NCBI GenBank assembly: GCA_029449245.1
Contig: JANATF010000001.1
Coordinates: 496,001-560,000, forward strand
Direction of reading: 5' to 3'
From: Mortierella alpina
Lineage: Eukaryota > Mortierellomycota > Mortierellomycetes > Mortierellales > Mortierellaceae
DNA length: 64,000 nt
In this document: piece by piece, positions 25,916-36,433 of the stretch
How the letters are laid out: each line of letters begins with the position of its first letter
Numbering within the stretch: the first letter of the stretch is position 1
Program-made: the position numbers and the translations under genes
The notes under the pieces: model-generated
The model's input: the letters and a program-made list of their open reading frames with translations, nothing else
The model's database searches: none
What the model was told of the DNA's origin: nothing

Positions 25916-26574
25916 GAAGGAAAAGCCGCAGAGGTAGCATGATAGCCTGTCCTAGTAAATGTACCTGTACATGTGCATGTATAACATTGAAGAATTCGAT
26001 CTACTCGATCCATGCCTCATCCGCGTCCTGTTCGATGTGTGGTTAACATCTGCGTGTTGAATTTGCGTCCGTCTAGAGAGAAAGAATGAGGTAAGCCGAG
26101 AGAGAGTGCGTGCTGTGGACAAAGGGGGGCTGCTAGTAGGGGTGAGTTGGTGGAAGAGGAAGAGAACGGGGAGGAGAGGTGGAAGGGGAGGAGAGGAGTG
26201 GTGTGGGTCGAGCACATAAAAAAAAAAGGGTTACAAAGACACGCGTGCAGACCGGACGCGTTGTGTCCGTTTGAGCACGGGTGTGGCCGCGTTGGTTGTG
26301 TGTTTTTATGGTTTGGGCCTTCTGGTTTTGCTTTTCCTTTGGCCCCCTCCCTTTTGCCTTTGCTCCTTCCCGCCCAAGAGACAACTCAGCTTCGTTTTTC
26401 TCCCGCTCCTCCTTGCCTCCTCTTTTTCCTCGTCGGTCGTCCTCTTCCTCTTCCTCGTCCTCCTCTTCCTTCCTCTTCCTTCGTCTTTTCCTCCCTCCTC
26501 CTACTCTTCATTTCTCGCGCCGCTCAGCTCCATCCCGCATTCATCCACCACCACACCCAAGCCAGATTGCAGCC
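25916..26574. other. Intergenic region RIM15 to ALG12
   Basis: 3' flank of the kinase and a strongly pyrimidine-rich (CTTCCTC) leader from about 26400 to 26520 before ALG12. The ALG12 frame stays open upstream to 26281 by chance; no gene of its own is supported. Confidence 0.5.
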
Positions 26575-29380
26575 ATGGCCACAAGCGACATGGAGGAGCA
26601 GCAGCCGCCGCAGAATGGCCATCATCCCGCTGCCAATGGCCTGCCCAACGGCAAGCCCACCATCCTCAAGTCCTCAAAGCGCACAGACAGCCAGAGCAGC
26701 CAGAGCAGCCCCAACGGCTCACCGCGTTCATCCTCAAAGACTGTCCACTTCGAAACCATCACCTACACAACCTCGACATTGTCCTCGTCCTCGTCCTCGT
26801 CTTCGTTCTCCTCTTCCTCTTCGACTTCCTCTTCGACTTCGTCTTTGTCTTCGTCGTTGTCTTCGTCTTCCGCTTACTCTGATGCTTCCGCATCCGCATC
26901 CACCTCCAAGTTGACGACAGCTTCCTCTTCCGGTGCGTCCTCGAGTAAAGTAGCATGGGCTACCTTGGAAACTCTAGTTCATGGCACAGTCCTTGCTCTC
27001 ATTGTATTCCATATCTTCGTCGCGCCCTTCACAAAAGTCGAGGAGAGCTTCAATCTCCAGGCCACCCATGATATTTTGACTTTTGGTGTCTCAAGTGAAG
27101 GCGTCATACAGGTAAAAAGTGCATCCTCGATATTGACTAGCTCTTTGCTATCCAATCTGCTCAAGAGTGGTCAGACAGGACAGACTGATCCGATAATGGT
27201 GTGCAAAAAGCTGACCCGTTGCTTGCGTTGTAGTACGACCATCTGGAGTTTCCTGGAGTGGTACCAAGGACCTTTGTTGGACCTTTGCTCTTGGCTGCTG
27301 GCAGTTGGCCCATCATGGCCGTAGCACGCCTGGTTGCGCCCGGATCAGAACTCCCCAAGGGTCTTCTTGGCCAGATCATTGGTATGTTGGCTAATACAAC
27401 GTTTGTGTCTGTGTGTGCCTGTGCCTGTGCCTGTGTTTGCGTTTGTGTTTGTGCTTGTGTTTGTGTTTGTGTTTGAATGTGGGCCGGAATACCGTTGCTT
27501 GTAATATTAGAGTCCCGCCATCATCGCGGGCATGTGGCCCCTAATGTCCGCTATGCATCCCTTGCTTACTTTTGTGCTTACGTGAGGATTCTGCTGCTGC
27601 TTTCGCACTCTCCAGCACACTCCCGCAGACCCCAACGTCCGGTTTGCTTTGAACCACACGAATTGAGTCTTAAAAATTGGGCTAACGCGCCTCCTTTATT
27701 CAGTTAGGACAGTGTTGGGATTGATGACATTTTCCGGATGGCAGCAGATGAGCCGCGGGATTCGGCATCAGTTTGGAAGGACTGTCAGTCTCTTGTTCAT
27801 GGTCGTCTCGGGCGTACAATTCCATTGGCTGTTCTATGCTGGCCGGACTCTGCCCAATACTTTTGCGCTTACCATCGGTAAGGGTGTGCTTTCGGCAAGG
27901 AAGCAGTCTGTCGAACCCCTCTAGATGCTGCTGCGCTGGATTCTTACCAATTTTCAACCCTCCCATAGTCAACGTGGCATACTCGTACTGGATGCAAGCC
28001 TCGTCACAGCCCTCTCGTTTTATGACGGAGCAGAAGTTGATGCGGATGATTGACGCACTGGTCTTGGGTACTATTCTCTTTCGATCTGAGCTCTTGATCC
28101 TGCTGGGACCCATTGTTTTGCTGGAGTTGATCATGACTCGCATTCGGTTCTGGAGAACAGTTCAGGAAGGTCTTCTGGCGGGTGTTCTCAGCATCGGCCT
28201 TGCAGTTGCTGTTGACTCTTGGTTCTGGAGGCAATGGATGTGGGCCGAGGGTGCGGTCTTTTGGTACAATGCAGTTCTGGGCAAGTCTGTTGCTTGGGGT
28301 GTTTCGCCTTGGCACACTTATTTCACACAGCTGTTGCCAAAGATCTCGGGCCTTGCTTTGCCATTGGCCTTGGTGGCAGTGGTTGTAGAGCAGAGATTCA
28401 GGCGGTATATGCTTCCGGCCGGTGTCTTTGTTGGGCTGTACTCATTCTTGGGACATAAGGAGTGGCGCTTTGTGATCTACGTTGTGCCCATCCTGAACCT
28501 TGGTGCAGCCATTATGATCTCTTGGATGTAAGTGCTCGGATTTTTTTTTCGCCATTGGTCACAGTGGCTCTTTCAGGACGATGGGGAGCAACTTCACTTA
28601 CTGATCGCATTGTTCTTTGTCCGCCCTTTAGTACGAAGCGCAAGCCTCTGGCTTATCGGATGATGACCCTTGTCGTATTTGGGGTTCTGGGCCTGAGTTT
28701 CTTTTCCAGTTTAATGCAATCGATGATCTCGAGCCGAAACTATCCAGGAGGCGTGGCACTGCAGCGACTTCATGAGCTCGAACTCGACCATTTTGCTGCA
28801 GGTAAAACGGCCACTCGAAACCCATTTTTACTGGGACCATTTGGGACCTACGATGACATGTTGCCATGATCTCAGTTTTTTTGCGATACTTAATTGGATT
28901 TACTCTTTTTGTTACTGAATAGCAACAGTCCACATTGATGGAGCAGCTGCAGAGAGTGGATGCAGTCGATTTGGCGAGGTTGGGTCGTCTTTGGATGTAT
29001 CGTCGTTCTCAGAAAAATACCCGTATTACCCCTGGACATATTCAAAGGACGAATCACACCGATCGCCAAGGGACTATTTACACTACACGCACCTCTTGAC
29101 TTCCAAGCCCGAGTTTCATCGGCACGATTTTGAGGTTCTGGAACAGATTGATGGATATGCAGGATTGAGACGCGTGCCTCTTGCAGGGATCAAGAGTACA
29201 TGTCCTGTGGCCATCAAGGATCTTTTCGCAAAATCCGTGGAGGAGAAGGAGAGGACGTCTTCAGCCGATTTCATTGCTCGGATGAGAAGGAAGGTAGAGG
29301 AGGTATGGGCAAGATGTAGCCCTGTACAGATCAAGACGGAGGGGAGAATCTGGATCATGAAGCGGATCGGAGCAGTGTGA
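26575..29380 (+). CDS. ALG12: ALG12 dolichyl-P-Man:Man7GlcNAc2-PP-dolichol alpha-1,6-mannosyltransferase (GT22)
   Basis: Six exons: 26575-27111, 27234-27381, 27704-27877, 27969-28527, 28632-28801, 28923-29380; 2,046 nt, 681 residues. The first ~140 residues are a Ser-rich, low-complexity cytosolic extension not needed for the fold. The GT22 signature Thr-Lys-Val-Glu-Glu-Ser-Phe-Asn-Leu-Gln-Ala-Thr-His-Asp and the following Tyr-Asp-His-Leu-Glu-Phe-Pro-Gly-Val-Val-Pro-Arg-Thr span exons 1-2. Many hydrophobic segments follow, and the C-terminal lumenal part begins with Val-His-Ile-Asp-Gly-Ala-Ala-Ala. The enzyme works in the ER lumen, adding the eighth mannose of the N-glycan precursor. The start at 26575 has a good context (agccATGg). 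The 322 nt second intron carries a TGTGTT repeat. Confidence 0.93.
27401..27475 (+). repeat. TGTGYC/TGTGTT imperfect hexanucleotide repeat in ALG12 intron 2
   Basis: About twelve imperfect 6 bp units (TGTGCC, TGTGTT, TGCGTT) soon after the donor of intron 2. Confidence 0.8.
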
Positions 29381-30114
29381 AGGGAGATGACTCGGTCTTT
29401 TTCTTCAAAAAAAAATAATACATTCTATCTAATTTCACTCTTGACTTGACGTCCTATAGTGGGGTCCAATGCGCTGACTGTACTGTAAGGAAGTTCAGTT
29501 TCTCTTGGTCCATGTATGACTCTGTTGGGCAATGGGCGATAACGGGATTTCCGTTAGGCTACTGCATAATCAACAGTGCGCGCGAAAACTTCATGGTATC
29601 CACCGCGTTTTAGAGTTGGCTGGCCTTGTGTGCCTTGTCCCGGAACTGATCGTCGCAATTGTTTCCGAGATCCTCCACGTTACGAAGACAGCTCTCCTCT
29701 TCCACCAGATGGTATCCACTTTCGGGCGTTTTTTTTTCTTCTTTTACTCTCGCGCGTGGCACTCCACAATACAAGACACTGACACATGCGTAGATATATG
29801 CTGTCTGCATACCATTGATACCAACTATTTTAAGTGTTCTCCCTCGAGCAGGCGTCTTTTTCACTCGGAGGGAAGCGACATTTTTCTTTTCTTGACATTT
29901 ACGCCGACTTGTCGAACAGTGGACGTCCTTTTTCATTTTGTCTCCGAGAAGAATGGCTAGCACATGCAACCTGCAGGTACGCCTTGGTGCCCGAACCTTG
30001 CCTCCAGTTTGATATGATGTCATAAGACACTTGGGGGCAGGAAAATGTTTCTGGATGTTGAGAGGGGTGATAGTGAGAGCGGGACTCGCAAAGAGGCCGC
30101 TTGTTGAGAGGATC

Positions 30115-30145
<31 letters not shown>

Positions 30146-30672
30146 GGGCAGGCGAGGATAGATAGCGAAGGCAGGTCTACCTAGGGAGGTTTTCGGAACA
30201 AGGGACAGGGGGTATAGCAATGGCGATGGCTTGCGGCTGTGGAAGAAGTATCTTTTGTGTTTGGGCTACGAATGGATCCCGGGAGCGAAACACAGCGTAC
30301 TGAAGGACGAAGAGGGAGTGGGGCTAGTTTAGCTACGAGCGGTGGTCGACACATTCACCAGTAGGTCGGCATGACGAGCAAGAGAGAGCAGAGAGATAGG
30401 GTGCCTCGGCAAACGTGAGGTGTGAGGGGTAGAGTGGGCATTGGTGCAGCGGGGCAGGCCACCAATGAGCAGCGGGGGCTGGCTCGACTGAATTACCGCG
30501 ATAAACAAACAACGCTGGCCGCCAGTCAGCCCGACTCACTCGCTTAGAGTGAGCGACAATCACAACAACAAAAAAAGGAAACAGGGGACCCCAGGGAAGG
30601 AAGGGGAAGGAACGACGAGCGACGGCCACTCCGCCTCAGGCCCAGTCTGGGGACGGGCGAGTGGCGGCCCCG

Positions 30673-30680
30673 TATAAAAA
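30673..30680 (+). promoter_or_regulatory. TATA box of glutamine synthetase gene
   Basis: TATAAAAA in GC-rich context, about 260 bp before the ATG at 30937 and followed by a long pyrimidine-rich leader. Confidence 0.6.
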
Positions 30681-30817
30681 GGATCTCTCCCGTCATTTTA
30701 ACCTCATTCCTCATTCCTTCCTCGTCCCCATTCTCCAGTCTTCGTCTCGCTTGCCGTTGTCTGTTCGCCTGTTTGCTCATCTCTCGCTCTCTTCTCTTCT
30801 CTCGCTCTCTACTCTCT

Positions 30818-30822
<5 letters not shown>

Positions 30823-30864
<42 letters not shown>
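30823..30864 (+). repeat. (CT)21 microsatellite in the glutamine synthetase leader
   Basis: Uninterrupted CT dinucleotides about 70 bp before the ATG, inside a longer CT-rich block from about 30770. Confidence 0.9.
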
Positions 30865-30869
<5 letters not shown>

Positions 30870-30936
30870 CACTCTGCACTCTCTGCCTGTACCATACCAC
30901 ACCACCCCTCCTATACAACACCACACATACACAGCC

Positions 30937-33673
30937 ATGGTCAACACTGCCCGCGTCGACTCGCTCAGGAGCATCATTGAACGCCCCACCCGGGTCATCT
31001 CCTACCCCAAGAAGCCCGATGGCAAGCCCGTCTACACCTCCGAGTTCTTTGGCGAGAACGTCTTCCACCTGCAGCAGATCGCAAAGGCCCTGCCCAAGCC
31101 CGCCTATGCTTCCTTCCTCAAGCAGATGAGAGGTCGCCAGGCCCTGGATCGCGCCACTGCCGATGCCGTCGCCCACGCTGTCCGCATCTGGGCGATGGAC
31201 CGTGGTGCCACCCACTTTACCCACTGGTTCCAGCCCCAGACCGACACCACCGCCGAGAAGCACGATGCCTTCTTGTCGCTCAAGTCGACCTTCACCGCTG
31301 CTGGTGAGGAGGTAAGAACAGCTGTCTTGCTGTATCCTTCATACATACACTTGGGATGATCAGACAGGACTGAAGAGGCGGCGTGTGTCGAGAAAAAAAA
31401 AAGGATGTATCTCAACTGGACGGCCAGAAAAATGATGAGTCGAAGTGATTCTTATCGTCTGCGTGGCTATCTTGGACTTCCGACTCTGAAAAAAAAAATG
31501 AGAAAACGACACTCACTCCGTCATTTGAGGTGCCGTACAACACATACATACACGCACACGCACACTCGTACACAAAGCCGGCTGGATGCAAAAAGGATAT
31601 AGGCTTGCAATAGGACTGAGAAAAAGGATCGACGCTGCATCACCAGCAGACATGTGTTTAGATCCAGGAGAGATAATCATAACAGAGCAACAAGGGTGGG
31701 AAAAAAAAATACAGCTAGCAAAAAAAATTAAGGTCATGGCCGTTTACTCAACTCGTTTCCTCTCTTGCTAGGTCACTGCCATCGACGCCTTCTCTGGATC
31801 GCAGTTGCTCCAGGCCGAGCCCGACGCATCGTCCTTCCCCTCCGGAGGCATGCGCTCGACGTTCGAGGCCCGCGGATACACTGTCTGGGACACCACCTCG
31901 CCCATGTTCATTCAGTCTGGACCCCATGGCACCTCAGTCCTTTACATTCCCTCCGTCTTCATCTCCTACAACGGTGATGCCCTCGACGAGAAGACTGTTC
32001 TCCTCCGTTCGACCGAGCAGATCTCCAAGGCCTGCTGCGAGCTCCTCTCTTTGATCGAGTCCGTCCCCGTCGGCGCCCAGCCCCGCACTAACCACGTCTT
32101 CACCACCCTCGGAACTGAGCAGGAGTACTTTTTGATTGACCGCTCGCTCTACGCTCTTCGCCCTGATCTCAAGACCACCGGCCGCACCTTGATTGGAAAC
32201 TTGCCCCCCAAGCACCAGCAGATGGACGACCACTACTTTGGACGCGTTCCCTCCAAGGTCATGGCCACCATGTCCGAGGCTGAGCTCGAGCTCTTCCGTC
32301 TCGGAGTGCCCGTCAAGACCCGCCATAACGAGGTCGCTCCTCAGCAGTTCGAGCTGGCCCCCATTTTCGAGGAGGCCTCGCTCGCTGTCGACCACAACCT
32401 GTTGACCATGGACGTTCTTTCCAAGGTTGCACACAAGAACAAGATGAAGATTCTGTACCACGAGAAGCCCTTCAAGGGTGTTAACGGCTCTGGAAAGCAC
32501 TGCAACTGGTCCATGTCGACCGACCACGGTGAGAACTTGCTCGACCCTACCGTCAAGCCCGAGACCAACTACCGTTTCCTCCTCATCCTCGTTGCTGTCC
32601 TTCACGCTGTCCAGCAGCACGGTGCCCTCCTCCGCACCTCGATCGCCTCGTCCTCGAACGAGCACCGTCTCGGTGCCTGCGAGGCCCCTCCCTCGATCCT
32701 CTCCATCTTCCTGGGCCAGCACTTGACCGAGGTCCTCAACTCGATCGAGGAGTCGCGTCCCATCAAGAACTTCTCCATGCCCGAGATCCAGACCATCACT
32801 CTTGGAGGCACTGCTTTGGACGTCAAGGTTGCCTCGCTCCCCAGCATCTCGCGCGATCTCACGGACCGTAACCGTACCTCCCCCTTTGCCTTCACCGGCA
32901 ACAAGTTTGAGTTCCGTGCTGTCGGATCAAAGCAGTCGCCTTCGTTCCCAGTCACCATCCTCAACGCTGCCGTCGCTTCGGCCCTTCAGGACGTTTCCGC
33001 CGCTCTCCGTGAGCAGATGGGTGAGAAGCCCTTCCCCTCGGATGCCGACAAGATCGCCGTCATCAAGAAGTTCATTGTGTCGACCAAGAACATTCGCTTT
33101 GAGGGCGATGGTTACTCTGATGCCTGGATTGAGGAGGCTGAGAAGCGTGGCCTGCCCAACATCAAGACCTGCCCCGAGGCCTTTGAGCAGCTCATCAAGC
33201 CCGAGCACATGTCAATGCTCATGAAGCTCGGCATCTTCTCCCAGACCGAGCTGACGTCGCGTTTCTTCATCATGAACGAGCGTTATGCCAAGGACTTGCT
33301 CGTCGAGGCCAACACGATGCGCACCATGCTCGCCCAGCAGATCCTTCCTGCTGCCTTCGAGTACCGCGGTTCGCTCGCTCAGTCGGTTCAGTTGCTGAGC
33401 ACCATCCCTGGTGAGGAGCAGTCTCCCGAGTTGTCTGCGCTCAAGGCGTTGACGCCCGTGGTCAAGGACTTGCAGGCATCGATTGTTGGTTTGGATGAGG
33501 CCATTGCCAAGTTGCACGCGATCCATGACGACGCTGTGGCCGAGGCCAAGGCTGCCAACGAGTTCATCCTCCCCGCGATGCAGATTGCTCGTACGGCTGC
33601 CGATCATTTGGAGGTCTTGACGGCCGACAAGTTCTACCCCATCCCCCGTTACAGCGAGTTGCTTTGGTTCTAA
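30937..33673 (+). CDS. glnN: Type III glutamine synthetase (GlnN-like)
   Basis: Two exons, 30937-31311 and 31772-33673, joined in phase 0; 758 residues, the type III length (about 700-730) and twice that of the type II enzyme normal in fungi. Recognisable type III landmarks are the N-terminal Phe-Gly-Glu-Asn-Val-Phe, Phe-Pro-Ser-Gly-Gly-Met-Arg-Ser-Thr-Phe-Glu-Ala-Arg-Gly-Tyr, Gly-Thr-Glu-Gln-Glu-Tyr-Phe-Leu-Ile, Arg-His-Asn-Glu-Val-Ala-Pro-Gln-Gln-Phe-Glu, and Gly-Ser-Gly-Lys-His-Cys-Asn-Trp-Ser, the last being the catalytic/nucleotide region. It makes glutamine from glutamate, ammonia and ATP, likely as a dodecamer in the cytosol. Codon use is strongly biased to C-ending codons, suggesting high expression. 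The 460 nt intron is unusually long. The start has a perfect Kozak-like context (cagccATGgtc). Confidence 0.95.
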
Positions 33674-34064
33674 GCAAGGAACAAAAAAAAAAGAAGAGCG
33701 GAAACACGGTCTTTGCATGCACTTTCTTTTTTCATATTTTCGACCACTTTTCTACCTTTGATATAGATTTTTGTACATTCTCCTCCTCTAACAAAAGGAC
33801 TTCTATAAACCATTCTTGTGCACTTCAAAAATGTCGGTTGCCGCCGTGGTGTCTGGAGGGCTTTTGTTTTGCCATGCCATGCTCACAACTGTCTTGCTTG
33901 GTACTGGTGCTGATACAATTGTGCAGGCTGGTGGTGGTTGGTGTTGCCAAGTGCCTCACTTCCCGTTTATCGTATGTAGGCGATGGCGCAGGCGTATTGG
34001 AAATCATCAGTACTTGTTGGAGTGCACGTCCATAGAGAGGCAGGCTTGTAATTCGCTTCTGTAG
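33674..34064. other. 3' flank of glutamine synthetase
   Basis: T-rich 3' UTR-like sequence. An 82-codon open frame (33816-34064) with a hydrophobic start runs up to the repeat at 34065; I see no support for it as a gene. Confidence 0.45.
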
Positions 34065-34665
34065 AGCTAAGCCTTAAAAGCGGGTTTAAATACAAACGTT
34101 GGTTATCGAACTTGTAACAGCAATTCGTGGTTTTTGAAAAATTGCTACGTTGAGACGGTTGGTGGTGCAAAACCGCCACGGCCACTGACGTTCCTGAGCA
34201 TTAGTGTCCCATTGGAAAGCTCGGTATGCTTCTGTTGGGAACTGGAGTTGGTGTCCCCACTGTAGGCCCATCAGGTTCGAGCCCTCAGTATGCTACCAGT
34301 AGGTCAGTGTGTTGTTCCGAGCAACGTCTCTTCTTTTGATTCTCCGTCCATCCTCAGCTTCTGGTCTAGTTTTTGTAAGCCAATCAACTAGATTCAGCAC
34401 AGCACACCCGCTCATTCGCACTCTCTCACCCCAACCATTGCACTTTTATTGGCGGGATGCCTTCCATGCATCCAATCTGCCCAGTCATCCGAGTGCATTC
34501 AAGAGCGGGCTGACTCAATGTAACACCTTTGAGGATTATAGCCGCAGCAACTTGACAACATCAAAGGCCTAGCAGCCTGCGCAATTGCATCAGCACAAAT
34601 ACCGCCTCAGAGCTGCGGGACGACACAGTAGAACTACAGGAAGTGCGACCATGACAGCCTTCACT
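34065..34665 (+). repeat. Dispersed direct repeat, copy A (~600 bp)
   Basis: Begins AGCTAAGCCTTAAAAGCGGG and is matched nearly base for base by 37097-37728 in the same orientation; differences are scattered substitutions and small indels, including a ~20 bp segment present only in copy B. Both contain GGTTCGAGCCC, a match to an RNA polymerase III B box, but no convincing A box. No open coding frame. A family of interspersed repeat; neither an LTR (no TG...CA ends) nor a clear SINE. Confidence 0.85.
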
Positions 34666-34899
34666 TGACTAAGGATTGTATATGATCATAACCCGAAGCT
34701 TTTACGGTATCCATTCGACTTGGTAAGTGCCATGCATTAGCGGACGCTGAACTTTGACGAAGGAGAGATAGTAGTATGATTGGGCAAGTGCCCTGAGACC
34801 AACAAGCTATCTGAATCACTTCATACTGCACGCATCATGAACCTTCAATGTAAAAAGTAAGCCATTCTTGCCACCGTAGTGTCTGTTTTTTGCCTCACC

Positions 34900-35600
34900 T
34901 GTGACATGAGGTGACAGAGACACAGCCGAGAACACCAGACGTATGGAAGAGTTCTTTGCCTTGGACCGATCATACCCAGACTCGATCGTATCATTTCAAG
35001 AGCTGCTGTTGCAAAGCTGCAGGATGAGAAAACGCAGCTGGTGCATGACCTAGGAGCCAACAAGAGAGTACTCACTGACAGATATATCCGAGCTGCTTCA
35101 CCACCACCCAAGATCACACGAGGCGACAACATCTCAACCATCATCCGCGAGACTGACATTTCAGGGGACTACCCAGAACACTGTGAGCTCCAGAAGGCAA
35201 CTACAATGCTACTACGCAGCTATCTCGCAGCTCAAGAGCTCCCAGCACTCAACCCTAACTCCAGAGTCAAAGCTGAAACTAGAACACGGAAGCAGTGGCA
35301 ATTGTTTTGGGGAGCGAAGATCCCTCACCATGCCCGCACTATGGTGGCGATACAAACGGGATTGGCCACCGTGCGGGTCACTACGACAACATATATGGAA
35401 GCACGAGCCGGCATGCCAGATGGAAGGATGCACGGCGCAGGACGAAACCAAGCATCACTATATCTTCCAGGGTGAGGCCAAGTATCGCTCATTGCAAGAA
35501 TTCCTGCAGACGTACACCACAAAACGCGACTGGCCTGACACATCCCCCCCGAGTGCAATATTCCTCCCGCCCAGCTCATTGCATGCTGTTTGATAGGCAT
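34900..35600 (+). pseudogene. Degenerate 3' end of a non-LTR (LINE-like) reverse transcriptase ORF
   Basis: Two overlapping frames (about 34950-35475 and 35183-35593) together read like the C-terminal region after the RT domain. A Phe-Trp-Gly-Ala-Lys... Ala-Arg-Thr-Met segment is followed, in another frame, by Trp-Trp-Arg-Tyr-Lys-Arg-Asp-Trp and a Cys-x4-Cys...Lys-His-His motif resembling the zinc-binding region after LINE reverse transcriptases. The expected final Cys is replaced by Gly. The frame change near 35300 and the lack of any RT catalytic region upstream show a truncated, dead copy. 5' truncation is typical of LINE insertion. Family assignment is by eye only. Confidence 0.5.
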
Positions 35601-35645
35601 TGCCCGAGCCAACACCGCACGCTTCCAGGAGAATCGAACCCCTCC

Positions 35646-35919
35646 GAGGCTGCCATCACAACCACCATACAACGAGCCCTAGACAGAGCAATAGCGCAGA
35701 ACGACTTTTCCTTCATCCCTTTCTTTTTCTTTCACTTCTTTCTTTTCCAGCACCCCTCCTTCCTTTCCTCCGTGTTCTTTGCGAGGCTGCCATCACAACC
35801 ACCATACAACGAGCCCTAGACAGAACCATAGCACAGAACGACTTTTCCTTCATCCCTTTCTTTTTCTTTCACTCCTTTCTTTTCCAGCATCCCTCCTTTC
35901 TTTCCTCCGTGTTCTTTGT
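35646..35919 (+). repeat. Tandem duplication, 2 copies of 137 bp
   Basis: Copy 1 35646-35782 and copy 2 35783-35919, both starting GAGGCTGCCATCACAACC and ending in a pyrimidine-rich block. Only a handful of substitutions separate them, and the period is exactly 137. Lies just 3' of the LINE-like fragment, and may be the duplicated 3' tail of that element. Confidence 0.9.
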
Positions 35920-36085
35920 AGCTACCGCTGTCCTTCTTCCGCGTTGTCCCTACAGACTCAAGCCCCGAAGTGATTTCTCTCCCCTGGATTATCTCATTTT
36001 TTGGCACAAATGGGAATGGTGTCCTTGATTTGTTTTCTCTCTCCATGACCAAATCACAATTCGATTTGCTTGCTTCTTTTACACG

Positions 36086-36093
36086 TATATAAA
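36086..36093 (+). promoter_or_regulatory. TATA box of knottin-like peptide gene
   Basis: TATATAAA 119 bp upstream of the ATG at 36212, with a C/A-rich leader between them that has no upstream ATG in a strong context. Placement supports a real transcription unit. Confidence 0.6.
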
Positions 36094-36211
36094 GAAGTCG
36101 TACCTACCCAGCCTACTGCACCGACATCTGATCCTACCTAGACTCGCACACCAGGACCCCACCAGGACACTTTCCAACCTTGTTCACATTACAGCCCTTA
36201 CCAATTCAACA

Positions 36212-36379
36212 ATGCAGTTCAAGTACTTCCCTGTTCTATGCTTCGTGTTGAGCTTCGTAGCCGGTGTCGTTGCTCATCCCCCTCCTCCTCCTCCATGCCA
36301 AGAGGGTCTTACATCCTGTATCTCTTACGCTCAATGCTGCTCAGGCAGCTGCGTCGCTGGCCTCTGTTTACCATTATAA
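36212..36379 (+). CDS. Small secreted six-cysteine peptide, knottin (inhibitor cystine knot)-like
   Basis: A 55-codon intronless gene, ATG in favourable context (caacaATGc), stop TAA at 36377-36379. Residues 1-21 form a clear signal peptide (basic Lys4, hydrophobic core, Ala-Gly-Val-Val-Ala end). His22 and six consecutive Pro follow, then a compact cysteine core from Cys29 to Cys52 with spacing C-x6-C-x5-C-C-x3-C-x4-C. That spacing is the standard inhibitor-cystine-knot pattern (1-4, 2-5, 3-6 expected). Such folds occur in protease inhibitors, antimicrobial and channel-binding peptides and fungal effectors; the sequence does not say which. A TATA box sits 119 bp upstream and a MITE begins 54 bp after the stop. 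It may be processed after the Pro run. Real expression is unproven. Confidence 0.72.
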   Translation: MQFKYFPVLCFVLSFVAGVVAHPPPPPPCQEGLTSCISYAQCCSGSCVAGLCLPL

Positions 36380-36433
36380 CATCTGCGTCCCATAGACTCT
36401 AGTTCTCCTCCTTTTTACTCTGTTGATACAGTA

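Larger units (their letters stand above)
29381..30936. other. Intergenic region ALG12 to glutamine synthetase
   Basis: No supported gene. A (GT)n tract followed by a run of about 20 G lies at 30117-30148. The last 270 bp form the promoter and leader of the synthetase gene (TATA and CT repeat, listed separately). Confidence 0.5.

Noticed and set aside
33816-34064. 82-codon frame after glutamine synthetase with hydrophobic start and CC motif
   Set aside because: Lies in the expected 3' UTR, has no promoter of its own and ends at the dispersed repeat; no regular Cys spacing as in the knottin-like gene.
35610-35660. tRNA T-arm-like GGGGTTCGATTCTCC on the minus strand
   Set aside because: No D-arm or acceptor stem upstream; chance match in the LINE tail.
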